NCBI GenBank assembly: GCA_963720785.1
Contig: CAVRGQ010000009.1
Location: 372,001-436,000, forward strand
Reading direction: 5' to 3'
Length of the DNA stretch: 64,000 nucleotides
Origin: CAVRGQ01 sp963720785
GTDB taxonomy: Bacteria > Actinomycetota > Acidimicrobiia > IMCC26256 > DASPTH01
Below, in pieces: positions 44,993-53,997 of this stretch; position 1 is the stretch's first letter; each line of letters begins with the position of its first letter. Both the position numbers and the translations under genes were made by a program. The notes beneath the pieces were generated by a model. It was not told the origin of the DNA. It was given only the letters and a program-made list of their open reading frames with translations, and made no database searches.

Positions 44993-45502
44993 TCAGATCG
45001 CGACGCGGAGGCCGAGCTCCTCGAGCCGGCCGCCGAGCTCGTCGATGCTGCGGCCCATCACCGCGGCGAGGACGCGCAGGTCGTCGTTGCGGATCGTCAG
45101 CATCTGGCCGTTGAAGTCCTGGCGCTGGAGCTGGATGGTGGCCGCGTAGCGCGCCACCACGGTGGCGTCCTCGTCGTCGGTCTCGTGCAGGCGCACGAGG
45201 TCGATCGTGAAACCGTCGCCCTTGGAGAGCGACGACGACTCGGTGAGGTCGATCTCCACGTCGGAGCCGTTCAGGTTGCGAGGCAGCAACTGGTCGGGCG
45301 GAACCCGGTACAGCTCGGCGAGGCGCAGCAGGCGCGGGACCGAGATGGCCCGCTCGCCGCGCTCGTAGGCGCCGAGCACGGATGCCTTGAACTCCTGGCC
45401 GGACCGGGCCTCGACGTCGTGGAGGGAGAGCCCCTTCTGTCGCCGGATGGCGCGCAGTCGCTCTCCGACCTGACGGCCGTCGCCCTGCTCGTCGATTTCC
45501 AT
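44993..45502 (-). CDS. BldD-like XRE-family transcriptional regulator
   Basis: The 169-residue protein has an N-terminal helix-turn-helix (VGERLRAIRRQKGLSLHDVE, SVLGAYERGERAISVPRLLR) of the XRE family. The C-terminal domain (about 85-169, TIDLVRLHETDDEDATVVAR, LTIRNDDLRVLAAVMGRSID) resembles that of BldD, the Streptomyces developmental master regulator that dimerises on cyclic di-GMP. The key RGD/RxxD binding residues are not exact: the likely site reads TIRNDDLR. The ATG at 45502 has GGGGAG six bases before it. It lies between rsmE and phoH on the same strand. Cyclic di-GMP binding needs testing. Confidence 0.85.
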   Translation of the reverse strand: MEIDEQGDGRQVGERLRAIRRQKGLSLHDVEARSGQEFKASVLGAYERGERAISVPRLLRLAELYRVPPDQLLPRNLNGSDVEIDLTESSSLSKGDGFTIDLVRLHETDDEDATVVARYAATIQLQRQDFNGQMLTIRNDDLRVLAAVMGRSIDELGGRLEELGLRVAI

Positions 45503-45637
45503 GCCCAGCTCCCCAGCCCCGGCTCGGATCAAATGGTTGCTGCCCCTCTGGGTAAGGTATCAGAAAGTGACGAGCGCGACCACTCTTCGCGGTCGACATC
45601 ATGACATGTGTGACCGGTACCGACGGGCTTCGTCCGC

Positions 45638-46387
45638 TTAGGCCGGGTCGCGGTGCCCGGCGAGCGCGGCGGCCACCGCGATCGCCGCGGTCTCGGCGCG
45701 GAGCACGAAGCCGCCCACGGCCAGGCGGGGCGCGTCGCCGAACCTCTCGAGCTCGGCGGCGTCGAACCCGCCTTCGGGTCCCACCGCCACCATCCACTCC
45801 CCACCTCGTGGGAAGCGCAACTCGGGCGCGGGCACGCCGTCGGACCCGGCGACCACGAGACCGGGATGACCGGCGAGCTCCGCCGGGGCAACCGGGCCGT
45901 CGACCTCGGGCACGCGGGCGCGGCGGCACTGCTGCCCGGCCTCCCGGGCCACCCGGCGCAGGCGCTCCAGGTTGGCGGCGGCCTTGGTGTCGTCCCAGCG
46001 CACCACCGAGCGGGCGGCCGCGACCAGCACGATCCGGTCGACCCCGAGTTCGGTGAGCTTCTGCACGACGAGCTCGGGCTTCTCACCCTTCGTGAGCGAC
46101 ACCGCGACGGTGAGCGCGGGCACGAGGTGCGGCTCGTGCCCCACCTCGGTGCGCGCGTCGAGCACCAGCTCCCCCGCTCCCGTGCTCGTGACCTCGTAGA
46201 CGCGCCAGCGCCCCCAGCCGTCGGCCCCGGTGACCACCTCGCCCTCGCGGATGCGCCGCACCCTTTGGAGGTGGTGACCCTCCTCGCCCGTGAGCACGAC
46301 GTGGTCGTCGAGGCGGTCGAGGTAGGTGTGCGCAGTCGCCGCGATCTGCGCGGGTGACGGAGCGGGCGGAGCCGGGAGCCGGGGCAT
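45638..46387 (-). CDS. rsmE: 16S rRNA m3U1498 methyltransferase RsmE
   Basis: RsmE methylates U1498 of 16S rRNA in the decoding centre. The 249-residue protein has the N-terminal PUA-like domain (VVLTGEEGHHLQRVRRIREG) and a C-terminal SPOUT knot. Diagnostic sequences are SLTKGEKPELVVQKLTELGV, VRWDDTKAAANLERLRRVAR, REAGQQCRRARVPEV, VAVGPEGGFDAAELERFG and LAVGGFVLRAETAAIAVAAA. The start at 46387 leaves a proline-rich N-terminus; the frame is open further upstream but is antisense to nothing conserved. It follows dnaJ by 26 bases, as in many actinobacterial hrcA-dnaJ-rsmE clusters. Confidence 0.94.
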   Translation of the reverse strand: MPRLPAPPAPSPAQIAATAHTYLDRLDDHVVLTGEEGHHLQRVRRIREGEVVTGADGWGRWRVYEVTSTGAGELVLDARTEVGHEPHLVPALTVAVSLTKGEKPELVVQKLTELGVDRIVLVAAARSVVRWDDTKAAANLERLRRVAREAGQQCRRARVPEVDGPVAPAELAGHPGLVVAGSDGVPAPELRFPRGGEWMVAVGPEGGFDAAELERFGDAPRLAVGGFVLRAETAAIAVAAALAGHRDPA

Positions 46388-46413
46388 CGGCGCGCTGGCG
46401 TTCGCGGGCCGGG

Positions 46414-47535
46414 CTACTGGAACGCCGACTTGACGCGCGAGAACACGCCCTTGTGCTGGGGCGCCGCGACCTCGTCGCCCCGCATGGTGGCCCACTGGCG
46501 CAGCAGCTCCTCCTCCTCCTGGGGGAGGCGGCCGGGCACCTCGACGTCGACGCGCACGATGAGGTCGCCGCGCCCACGGCCACGGAGCGCGGGCACGCCG
46601 CGCCCCTTCAGGCGGAACAGGTGACCGGGCTGCGTGCCGGGCGGCACGATGAGCTCCTCGTCGCCGTCGAGCGTCTCGACGTCGAGGTGGCAGCCCAGCG
46701 CGGCCTGCGTGAACGCAATGGGCCGGATGTGGAGGAGGTCGTCGCCGTGGCGTTCGAAGCGCGGGTCGGCGGCGACGCGCACGGTCACGTAGAGGTCGCC
46801 GGGCACGCCACCACGTGGCGCCGCGGGGCCGCGGCCGGCGAGCCGGAGCCGCTGGCCGTCGTCGACTCCCGCCGGCACCTCGACGTCGATCGACTTCGAG
46901 GAACGGACACGGCCGTCGCCGCGGCAGTCCTTGCACGGCGACGGAATGCGGCTGCCGGTGGCGCTGCACGCGACGCACGGCGCCGCGGTGACGATCTGGC
47001 CGAGGATCGAGCGGCGCACCTCGCGCACCTCGCCCGCACCGCCACAGACGTCGCAGCGAGCGGGGTGGGTACCGGGTTCGCAGCCGTTGCCGCCGCAGCG
47101 CTCGCACGCGACGGGGAGGCGCACCTCGACGGTGGCGGTGGACCCGAACGCGGCCTGCGCGAGGTCGAGGTGCACCACGGCCTCGGCGTCGGGCGCGCGC
47201 GGCGGGCCGGCCTGTCCGCGCGCGTTGCCGAACGGGCTGCCGCCGAAGAAGGCGTCGAACAGGTCACCGAACCCGAAGGCGTCGCCGGGGCCGCCCGGGC
47301 CGCCGGGACCGCCGCCGCGGACGCCCTCCTCGCCGAACATGTCGTAGCGGCGGCGCTTCTCGGGGTCGCGCAGCGTCTCGTAGGCGAGGCCGACCTCCTT
47401 GAAGGTCTCCTCGGCGGACGGGTCGCCGGGGTTGGAGTCGGGGTGGTACTGGCGCGCCATCGCGCGGTACGCCCGCTTGATCTCGTCCTCGGTGGCGTTG
47501 CGTTGGACGCCGAGGAGCTCGTAGTAGTCGGTCAC
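46414..47535 (-). CDS. dnaJ: Molecular chaperone DnaJ
   Basis: The 373-residue Hsp40 has a full J-domain (residues 1-70) with HPD in ARQYHPDSNPGD, a Gly/Phe-rich linker (GGGPGGPGGPGDAFGFGDLF), a four-repeat zinc-finger domain with CERCGGNGC, CDVCGGAGE, CVACSATG and CKDCRGDG (about 145-210), and a C-terminal substrate domain. It stimulates DnaK ATPase and delivers clients. GTG 47535 overlaps the hrcA TGA as GTGA, so it is co-transcribed with hrcA and therefore under the CIRCE element at 48558. No dnaK or grpE is in the window. Confidence 0.97.
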   Translation of the reverse strand: MTDYYELLGVQRNATEDEIKRAYRAMARQYHPDSNPGDPSAEETFKEVGLAYETLRDPEKRRRYDMFGEEGVRGGGPGGPGGPGDAFGFGDLFDAFFGGSPFGNARGQAGPPRAPDAEAVVHLDLAQAAFGSTATVEVRLPVACERCGGNGCEPGTHPARCDVCGGAGEVREVRRSILGQIVTAAPCVACSATGSRIPSPCKDCRGDGRVRSSKSIDVEVPAGVDDGQRLRLAGRGPAAPRGGVPGDLYVTVRVAADPRFERHGDDLLHIRPIAFTQAALGCHLDVETLDGDEELIVPPGTQPGHLFRLKGRGVPALRGRGRGDLIVRVDVEVPGRLPQEEEELLRQWATMRGDEVAAPQHKGVFSRVKSAFQ

Positions 47536-48558
47536 GAGAGCACGTCCCCGAGTTGCCGGCTGATGGCCTCCACCGCGGCGAGCGCCTGGCGGTAGTCCAT
47601 CCGGGTGGGCCCGAGCACGCCGACGGTGCCGGCGATCTCGCCGTCGACGGTGTAGGGGGCGACGACGATCGAGCAGTCCTTCAGCTCGTGGATCGGGTTC
47701 TCGGAGCCGATGCGGACGGTGGGCCCGGGCTCGAGGAGGTCGCGGACGAGGGACACGACCTCGACCTGGTGCTCGAGCAGCTCGAGCAGCTGGGCCGCGC
47801 TGGAGTTGGCGCCGAAGGCCTCCTGCTCGGCGGCGAGGCGGCTCACCCCGCCCACGTAGAGGGGCTCGCCGGTCTGGTGGGAGGCCCGGTTGCGCACGGC
47901 GTGCCAGGCGTCGGCGGCGAGGTTGTCGGCCGCGACCACGCCGGTGGAGTCCAGCTCGGGCAGCTGCGGGCTCCAGCGCTGCCCGCGCAGCTTGGTGTCG
48001 AGCACCGCGGCCGCAGTGGCGATGGTGGCGTCGTCGAGTTCCGCGGCGAGGTGGAGCATGCACTTCTCGACGCTGCCGTTCGACAGCACGACGAGCGCCA
48101 GCACCATGGTGGGCTGGAGGCCGACGAGCTGGACGCTGCGCACCAGCACCGTCTCCGACACGCCGGGCCCGACCACGACCGCGGTGTGGGTGCTCACCCG
48201 GGCGAGCAGCTGACTGGTCTCGTGCAGCATGTCCTCGAGGACCCGGTGCGCCGAGGCGAACACGTTGAAGAAGTCGTTGACGACCTTGCGCTGGGCGGGC
48301 GGCAGGGCCGGCGAGCGCTCGACGTGGTCGACGAAGTAGCGGTAGCCGCGATCGGTGGGGACGCGGCCGGCGGAGGTGTGGGGCTGCACGATGTAGCCCT
48401 CGCGCTCGAGGATCGTCATCTCGTTGCGCACCGTGGCGCTGGAGACGCCGAGCTCGCGCGAGCAGCGCGATCGTCTGCGACCCCACCGGCTGGGCGGTGG
48501 CGACGTGCTCCTCCACGATTGCCTGGAGGATCGCGGCCTTGCGCTCGTCGAGCTCCAT
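47532..48558 (-). CDS. hrcA: Heat-inducible transcription repressor HrcA, frame broken near 48460
   Basis: HrcA binds CIRCE operators and represses chaperone operons at normal temperature. The N-terminal winged helix (ELDERKAAILQAIVEEHVAT, AQPVGSQTI) and LGVSSATVRNEMTILEREGY are in different frames; one extra base near 48455-48463 separates them, and its removal gives about 341 residues. The C-terminal effector region has HTSAGRVPTDRGYRYFVDH and VLGPTRMDYRQALAAVEAIS. A CIRCE-like sequence, TTGGCACTC-N9-GAGTGCCAC, overlaps the start codon, so the gene is autoregulated. It is coupled to dnaJ by GTGA overlap. Confidence 0.95.
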
Positions 48559-48584
48559 TGGCACTCGATCCTACCGAGTGCCAC
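48558..48584 (-). promoter_or_regulatory. CIRCE operator at the hrcA start
   Basis: On the plus strand the sequence reads TTGGCACTC (48558-48566), nine bases, then GAGTGCCAC (48576-48584), against the consensus TTAGCACTC-N9-GAGTGCTAA. Arms match at 8 of 9 and 7 of 9 positions. It overlaps the hrcA start codon and the hemW stop codon, and the nine-base spacer contains the Shine-Dalgarno sequence GGTAGGA. HrcA bound here would block transcription of the hrcA-dnaJ unit and could also mask the ribosome-binding site in RNA. Confidence 0.85.
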
Positions 48585-49719
48585 CGCGGGACGACGGTTG
48601 CTCGAGCGCGCCGAGGTAGCGGGCAGTGACCTCGTTGGCGAGCAGGCGACCGGCGCGCGTGAGAACGAGCCGATCCTCCTCACGGACCAGGAGTCCGATG
48701 TCGACCAATTCTCCGGTGCACGCGACCACCCGGGGATCGTCGGCAACCACCCCCGCGACCTTGATCCCGGACCGGGTGCGCAACGCCAGGGTGAGCGCCT
48801 CGGCGACCTGCTCGGTGGGATCGAGCAACTCCTCCCCCGCTTCCGGCGAGACGCCGGTGCGGACGGCCTCGACGTAGCGCTCCGGGGTCCGCAGGTTCCA
48901 GAAGCGCCGGGACTGCTCGGGGCCCCGGGTGTGGCCGTGGGCCGCGCAGCCGATGGCGGCGTAGTCGCCCTGGCGCCAGTAGACGAGGTTGTGGCGACAC
49001 TCCTCGCCGGGGAGCGCCCAGTTCGAGATCTCGTACCAGGGCCGGCCCGACGCGGTGAGCACGTCGTCGGCGAGGTCGTACTTGGTGGCCTGGTCGTCGT
49101 CGTCGGGCGCGGGCCGCGCACCGGCGGCGACCGCCTTGCCGAGCGGCGTGCCCGGCTCCACCGTGAGCGCGTAGGCGCTGACGTGCTCCGGGGCGAGCGC
49201 CAGCGCCTCGGCGAGGGTGGCCTCCCAGTCGGCGACCGACTCGCCGGGCGTGCCGTAGATCAGGTCGAGGTTCACCCGGTCGATGCCCACGGCCCGGGCG
49301 GCGTCGACCGCGCGGGCGACGTTGTCGCGGTCGTGGGTGCGACCGAGGGCGAGGAGCACGTGCGCGTTCATCGACTGCACGCCGAACGACACGCGGTTCA
49401 CCCCCGCCGCCGCGTAGGTGCGCAGCTTCTCCTCGTCGACGGAGTCGGGGTTGCACTCGACCGTGACCTCGGCGCCCTCGGCCCGCGGGATCGCGTCGAG
49501 CAGCCGGGCGAGCGTGGGCCCGGGTAGCAGTGACGGGGTGCCGCCGCCGAAGAACACGCTCGTCGCGTCGGGGAGGGCGAGTGCGTGCGCGTGCTCGATG
49601 CAGGCGTCGACGTACTCGTCGATCAGGTGCGCACGGTCGGTCCACGTCGCGAAGTCGCAGTAGTCGCACCGCACGCTGCAGAACGGCACGTGGACGTAGC
49701 AACCGAAGGCTTCCGTCAC
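48571..49719 (-). CDS. hemW: Radical SAM heme chaperone HemW
   Basis: HemW is the coproporphyrinogen III dehydrogenase-like radical SAM protein that inserts heme into respiratory proteins. The 382-residue product has YVHVPFCSVRCDYCDF (the CxxxCxxC 4Fe-4S site), FFGGGTPSLL, VTVECNPDSVDEEKL, RVSFGVQSM and LDLIYGTPGESVADWE, followed by the C-terminal HemN-like domain WYEISNWALPGEECRHNLVY. It starts at a GTG overlapping the upstream stop (GTGA). The TAG stop lies inside the CIRCE element. Its heme-trafficking role fits the nearby caa3 oxidase genes but is only inferred. Confidence 0.95.
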   Translation of the reverse strand: MTEAFGCYVHVPFCSVRCDYCDFATWTDRAHLIDEYVDACIEHAHALALPDATSVFFGGGTPSLLPGPTLARLLDAIPRAEGAEVTVECNPDSVDEEKLRTYAAAGVNRVSFGVQSMNAHVLLALGRTHDRDNVARAVDAARAVGIDRVNLDLIYGTPGESVADWEATLAEALALAPEHVSAYALTVEPGTPLGKAVAAGARPAPDDDDQATKYDLADDVLTASGRPWYEISNWALPGEECRHNLVYWRQGDYAAIGCAAHGHTRGPEQSRRFWNLRTPERYVEAVRTGVSPEAGEELLDPTEQVAEALTLALRTRSGIKVAGVVADDPRVVACTGELVDIGLLVREEDRLVLTRAGRLLANEVTARYLGALEQPSSRGGTR

Positions 49720-50682
49720 CGCGCCACCAGTCCCGCTTCGAGGGCGGCGCACCAGCGGTAGGTGGCGTCGTCGCCGTACACCGCAGCCTCTTCGCGTGCG
49801 GTGTAGGCGAGCTTCACGACGTGCTCGTCGTCGCTGACGAGCGCGGTCGCGACGATCTCGTCCCACGCCGGCGCGCCCGCGAGGTCGACCGGCGTGATGG
49901 GCGGCGTGGCGATCGTGAGGTAGGCCGCCGCGATCGCCTGGAACAGGAACCGCAGCGCGAGCTGTTGCGTGCTCGTCGTCGAGGAATGGCGCCACGATGC
50001 GCGTGGCGTGGGTGCCGGTGACCGCGTGCAGCGCAGTGAAGTCGCCGGTGCACGCGTGCATCGCGCACGCCGCCGCCGCGATCCGTGCGAGCGAGTCAGC
50101 CTGAGAACGATCGCGCAGGGAGAGCCCCGCGGTCGCGGCGAACTCGGGCGTGGCCGCCACGCGCGCCATCGCACCGCTGATGCTGCCGCCGCCGAAGTGC
50201 CGGCCCGCGAGCGCGGGATGCTCGCGCAGCGCGACGAGCAGCGCGAGCGGGTCGTCGCCGGTCTCGGGGGGCGGCTCGGCGGTGAGCGGCTCGTCGAACT
50301 CCTCGAAGTTCGCGAGGGCGGCGGCCACCTGCCCGGGGTGCTGCGCCTCGACCGCGTAGGCGAGGCGGATCACACCGTGGAACGCCGCACTCCCGATGCC
50401 GGAGACGAACCGCGGGAGGTGGGCGCGCACCGCGCCGTCGAGACCGAGTGAAGCGACGTCGGCCGCGTAGCGCTCACGCGCGGCCCGCACGGAGTCACGC
50501 TCGGGCAGGAGGCTGCGGGTGTAGTGCTCGGCGAACTCCGCGAGTCGTGCGTCGGCGGCGCCGAGGCGGTCGAGGGCGACCAGCGCCATCGGCAGGTGGT
50601 CGCTGAACCCCTGGACCGTGACGGTGTCGTACGCGAGCTCGTCGTCGAGGAGCCCTTCGAGCGGCGTCGCCCGCGCACCCAT
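49716..50682 (-). CDS. Questin oxidase-like protein (DUF4243 family), frame broken near 49968
   Basis: The product (about 321 residues) matches the questin oxidase-like/DUF4243 family of all-helical proteins, which in fungi open anthraquinone rings by Baeyer-Villiger oxidation. Signature blocks are GFSDHLPMALVALDRLGAAD (residues 25-44), FVSGIGSAAFHGVIRLAYAV and the C-terminal LAYTAREEAAVYGDDATYRW. HACTGDFTALHAVTGTHATR is also typical. Removing one base near 49965-49971 joins DDEH to QQLALRFLFQAIAAAYLTI. It overlaps hemW by GTGA and lies nine bases after lepA, an unexpected place for such a gene. The bacterial substrate is unknown. Confidence 0.82.
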
Positions 50683-50690
50683 GGCGCGAC

Positions 50691-52475
50691 TCAGTCGTCG
50701 AGCTTGAGTGCGGCGACGAAGGCTTCCTGGGGGACCTCGACGCGTCCGATGTTCTTCATGCGCTTCTTGCCCTCCTTCTGCTTCTCCAGCAGCTTGCGCT
50801 TGCGGGTGATGTCACCGCCGTAGCACTTCGCGATGACGTCCTTGCGCTTCGCCTTCACCGTCTCGCGGGCGATGATGCGCCCGCTCACCGCGGCCTGGAT
50901 CGGCACGTCGAAGAGCTGCCGCGGGATGAGCTCGCGCAACTTCTCCGTCATGCGCTTGCCGTAGTCGTAGGCCCTGTCGCGGTGCACGATCGTGGAGAAC
51001 GCGTCGACCGCGACGTTGTTGAGCAGCACGTCAACCTTCGACAGCTGCGACGGTCGGTACCCGATGGGCTCGTAGTCGAGGCTGGCGTAGCCCTTCGTGC
51101 GCGACTTCAACTGGTCGAAGAAGTCCATCACGATCTCGGCGAGCGGCATCGAATACACGAGCTCGACCCGCTCCTCGGAGAGGTACTCCATGCGCGTCAT
51201 CTCGCCGCGCCGCTGCTGGCACAGCTCCATGATCGGGCCGATGTACTCGGTGGGCGTGAGCACGGTGACTTTGACGAACGGTTCCTCGATGCTCGCGATC
51301 TCATTGGGCGTGGGCATCGCCGAGGGGTTGTCGACGATGGCGATCTCGCCGGTGACCAACTCGATCTGGTACTCGACGTTCGGCGCGGTGGCGACGAGCG
51401 AGAGGTTGTACTCCCGCTCGAGGCGCTCGCGCACGATCTCCATGTGCAGCAGCCCGAGGAAGCCGCACCGGAAGCCGAAGCCCAGCGCACCGGAGGTCTC
51501 GGGCTCGTAGGTGAACGAGGAGTCGTTGAGGCGCAGCTTCTCGAGCGCCTCGCGCAGGCTCGCGTACTCGTCGCCGTCGACCGGGTAGAGACCGCAGAAC
51601 ACCATCGGCTTCGGGTCGAGGTAGCCCTCGAGCGGCTCGGCCGGGTGCGCGAGCGTGGTGACGGTTTCACCGACGCGGGCCTGGCCCACATCCTTGATGC
51701 CGGAGATGACGTACCCCACCTCGCCGGGGCCGAGGGCACCGACCGGGGTCGGCACGGGGAGGCGCACGCCGATCTCCTCGGCGTCGTGGGTGGCCTTCGC
51801 GTTCAGGTACCGCAACCGCGCGCCGGCGCCCAGTGTGCCGTTGAACACGCGGATCGCGCTGACGACGCCGCGGTAGGCGTCGTAGTACGAGTCGAAGATG
51901 AGGGCCTGCAGCGGCGCGTCGGCGTCGCCGGTGGGCGGCGGGATGTCGCGCACCAACTTGTCGAGCAGCGCGGACACGCCCTCGCCGGTCTTCGCCGAGA
52001 TCTTCAGGATCTCGTCGGCGGGGATCCCGAGCACCTTCTCGATCTCGCCGGCCACGCGGTCGGGCTCGGCGGCGGGCAGGTCGATCTTGTTGAGCGCGGC
52101 CACGATCGTGAGGTCGTGCTCCATGGCGAGGTAGCAGTTGGCGAGGGTCTGGGCCTCGATCCCCTGCGACGCATCCACCAGCAGGAGGGCGCCTTCGCAC
52201 GCCGCCAGGCTCCGCGACACCTCGTAGCCGAAGTCGACGTGGCCGGGGGTGTCGATCAGGTGGAGGATGTGGCCGTCCCAGTTGAGGCGCACGTTCTGCG
52301 CCTTGATGGTGATGCCCCGCTCCCGCTCCAGGTCCATGGAGTCGAGGTACTGGGCCCGCATGTCGCGGGCGTCGACCGCCCCGGTGAGCTCGAGGATCCG
52401 GTCGGCCAACGTGGACTTGCCGTGGTCGACGTGGGCCACGATGCTGAAGTTCCGGATCCGGTCGAGGGCCACCAC
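50691..52475 (-). CDS. lepA: Elongation factor 4 (LepA)
   Basis: LepA is a ribosomal GTPase that back-translocates stalled ribosomes and aids 30S assembly. The 594-residue protein has G1 VAHVDHGKSTLADRILELTG (residues 12-31), the G2/G3 region ERGITIKAQNVRLNWDG and DTPGHVDFGYEVSRSL, and G4 NKIDLPAAEPDRV. Domain 3 carries GFRCGFLGLLHMEI, and the unique C-terminal domain carries AKCYGGDITRKRKLLEKQKE and KKRMKNIGRVEVPQEAFVAA. The GTG at 52475 is preceded by a G-rich stretch. The frame is intact. rpsT is divergent, 126 bases upstream. Confidence 0.97.
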   Translation of the reverse strand: MVALDRIRNFSIVAHVDHGKSTLADRILELTGAVDARDMRAQYLDSMDLERERGITIKAQNVRLNWDGHILHLIDTPGHVDFGYEVSRSLAACEGALLLVDASQGIEAQTLANCYLAMEHDLTIVAALNKIDLPAAEPDRVAGEIEKVLGIPADEILKISAKTGEGVSALLDKLVRDIPPPTGDADAPLQALIFDSYYDAYRGVVSAIRVFNGTLGAGARLRYLNAKATHDAEEIGVRLPVPTPVGALGPGEVGYVISGIKDVGQARVGETVTTLAHPAEPLEGYLDPKPMVFCGLYPVDGDEYASLREALEKLRLNDSSFTYEPETSGALGFGFRCGFLGLLHMEIVRERLEREYNLSLVATAPNVEYQIELVTGEIAIVDNPSAMPTPNEIASIEEPFVKVTVLTPTEYIGPIMELCQQRRGEMTRMEYLSEERVELVYSMPLAEIVMDFFDQLKSRTKGYASLDYEPIGYRPSQLSKVDVLLNNVAVDAFSTIVHRDRAYDYGKRMTEKLRELIPRQLFDVPIQAAVSGRIIARETVKAKRKDVIAKCYGGDITRKRKLLEKQKEGKKRMKNIGRVEVPQEAFVAALKLDD

Positions 52476-52601
52476 GCCCCCATTCTCCCCGCCAGGCGGG
52501 CGCGGAGACGAACCCCCCACCCGGCTCACGGCTTCGCCAGCCGGGCTGCTAGCCTGGCACGGCCCATTGAAGTACCCAGCGTCGGAGAACCCCAGAGCGT
52601 C

Positions 52602-52871
52602 ATGGCGAACATCAAGAGCCAGATCAAGCGGAACCGTTCGAACGAGCGTCGGCGGCTACGCAACCAGGCCGTGCGCTCCGAGCTGAAGACCCGCACCAAG
52701 GTGGCCCACACGGCCGTCGCGGAAGGCGCGGACGACGCCGGCGACAAGGTCCGCTTCGCTCAGAAGCGCATCAACAAGGCCGCGTCGAAGGGCCGCATCC
52801 ACAAGAACGCGGCCGCTCGTCGCACCTCGCGCCTCATGAAGCGGGCGAACGCGGCCGCAGCCGCCGAGTAG
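52602..52871 (+). CDS. rpsT: 30S ribosomal protein S20
   Basis: The 89-residue basic protein is S20, which binds the 5' domain and helix 44 of 16S rRNA. ANIKSQIKRNRSNERRRLRN (residues 2-21), RSELKTRTK, and AASKGRIHKNAAARRTSRLM are standard. The best Shine-Dalgarno match, GTCGGAGAA, sits about 16 bases before the ATG, farther than usual, hinting at translational regulation. It is the only plus-strand gene in the 42-60 kb block. It lies divergent from lepA and convergent with holA, the usual neighbourhood. Confidence 0.97.
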   Translation: MANIKSQIKRNRSNERRRLRNQAVRSELKTRTKVAHTAVAEGADDAGDKVRFAQKRINKAASKGRIHKNAAARRTSRLMKRANAAAAAE

Positions 52872-52899
52872 CAGCCGCCGAGGCGGCGCGCAGCGCCGC

Positions 52900-53997
52900 T
52901 CAGCGCCGGGAACCGCTCCGAGCGGCCGGGCGCGCCGATCCACCGCCGCCACTCCCCCGTCCGCCGCGCGCGCCCGCGAGGCGGGAGAGACGCACGACGA
53001 GCACCTCCATCACGGCGTCCTCGGGGATCCCGCGGGCACCCTTGAGGTCGAGGTCGGCCTGGGCGAGCGCGTCGAACGCCTGGCGGATGCCGTCGGTGCC
53101 CAGGGCGTGGGCCTGGTTGAGGGCCTTCTTCGCCGGGAACGGCTTCACCTTGCCGCCGAGGGCGGCGACCGCGTCGTTCTCGCTGCGGATGTTCGGGTCG
53201 TCGAGGCGAAGCACCCGCCGGTAGTGCCCGGTGAGCACGCCCATCACCTGCAGCGGGTGCATCGGCTTCGGTTGCTTCGAGCTGGTGACGGTGAGCAGGC
53301 GGTGCAGCAGCTCCAGGGCGCGCGGGGTGTCGCCCTCCTCGATCGCGTTGGTGAGGAGATAGGGCGCGACGGTCCCCTCCTCGCCGAGGTAGGGGCGCAC
53401 GTCGGCAGCGGAGAGGCGCTCGTCGGGCGCGAACGCCGCGCTCAGCACCTCCACCAGCGCGACGACGCGCCCGGCATCGTCGCCGAGGTGCTTGGTGATG
53501 AGGTCGGCCGCGTCCTTCGAGAGCAGCACGCCCTGCTCGTGGGCCTGGCCGATGAGGACCTTGTCGGTGGCCTCGCTCTCGGGCGCGCGCTCGGGGGCCT
53601 TCAGCTCCTTGAGCTTCTTCGTGATCCCCGGCGCCATGGTGCCGCCGCCCGCGACGAACACGAGCACGGTCGTGTCGAGCGGGTCGTCGAGGTAGCGCAC
53701 GAGCGGTTCGGCGTCGGCGGCGGTGAGGGCGCCGACGTCGCGCACCACCACGATGCGGCGATTGGTCATGAACGGCGGGCTGCCCGCCGCGTTGAGCACC
53801 GCGGCCACCGCGTGCTCGCGACCTTCGGCACCAGCCGGCGCGTCGGGATCGTCGCTGGTGCGCCCGGGGACGGTGATCTCCTCCAGCGCGAAGCTGCGGT
53901 CGTCGTCGCCGAGCAGCTCGGCCACGAGCTCGTCGACCACACGGTCGCGCAGGAGCTCGTCGGAGCCCTTCACCAACCAGGCCGGCGGACCGCTCAT
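52900..53997 (-). CDS. holA: DNA polymerase III subunit delta (HolA)
   Basis: HolA is the clamp-loader delta subunit that opens the beta sliding clamp. The 365-residue protein begins WLVKGSDELLRDRVVDELVA and continues through an AAA-like domain (FMTNRRIVVVRDVGALTAAD, TVLVFVAGGGTM) to a helical C-terminus with KPMHPLQVMGVLTGHYRRVL and GTDGIRQAFDALAQADLDLK. A Gly/Arg-rich tail follows. It overlaps the folP stop by ATGA. The location beside rpsT and comEC is typical of holA in actinobacteria. Confidence 0.94.
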   Translation of the reverse strand: MSGPPAWLVKGSDELLRDRVVDELVAELLGDDDRSFALEEITVPGRTSDDPDAPAGAEGREHAVAAVLNAAGSPPFMTNRRIVVVRDVGALTAADAEPLVRYLDDPLDTTVLVFVAGGGTMAPGITKKLKELKAPERAPESEATDKVLIGQAHEQGVLLSKDAADLITKHLGDDAGRVVALVEVLSAAFAPDERLSAADVRPYLGEEGTVAPYLLTNAIEEGDTPRALELLHRLLTVTSSKQPKPMHPLQVMGVLTGHYRRVLRLDDPNIRSENDAVAALGGKVKPFPAKKALNQAHALGTDGIRQAFDALAQADLDLKGARGIPEDAVMEVLVVRLSRLAGARGGRGSGGGGSARPAARSGSRR

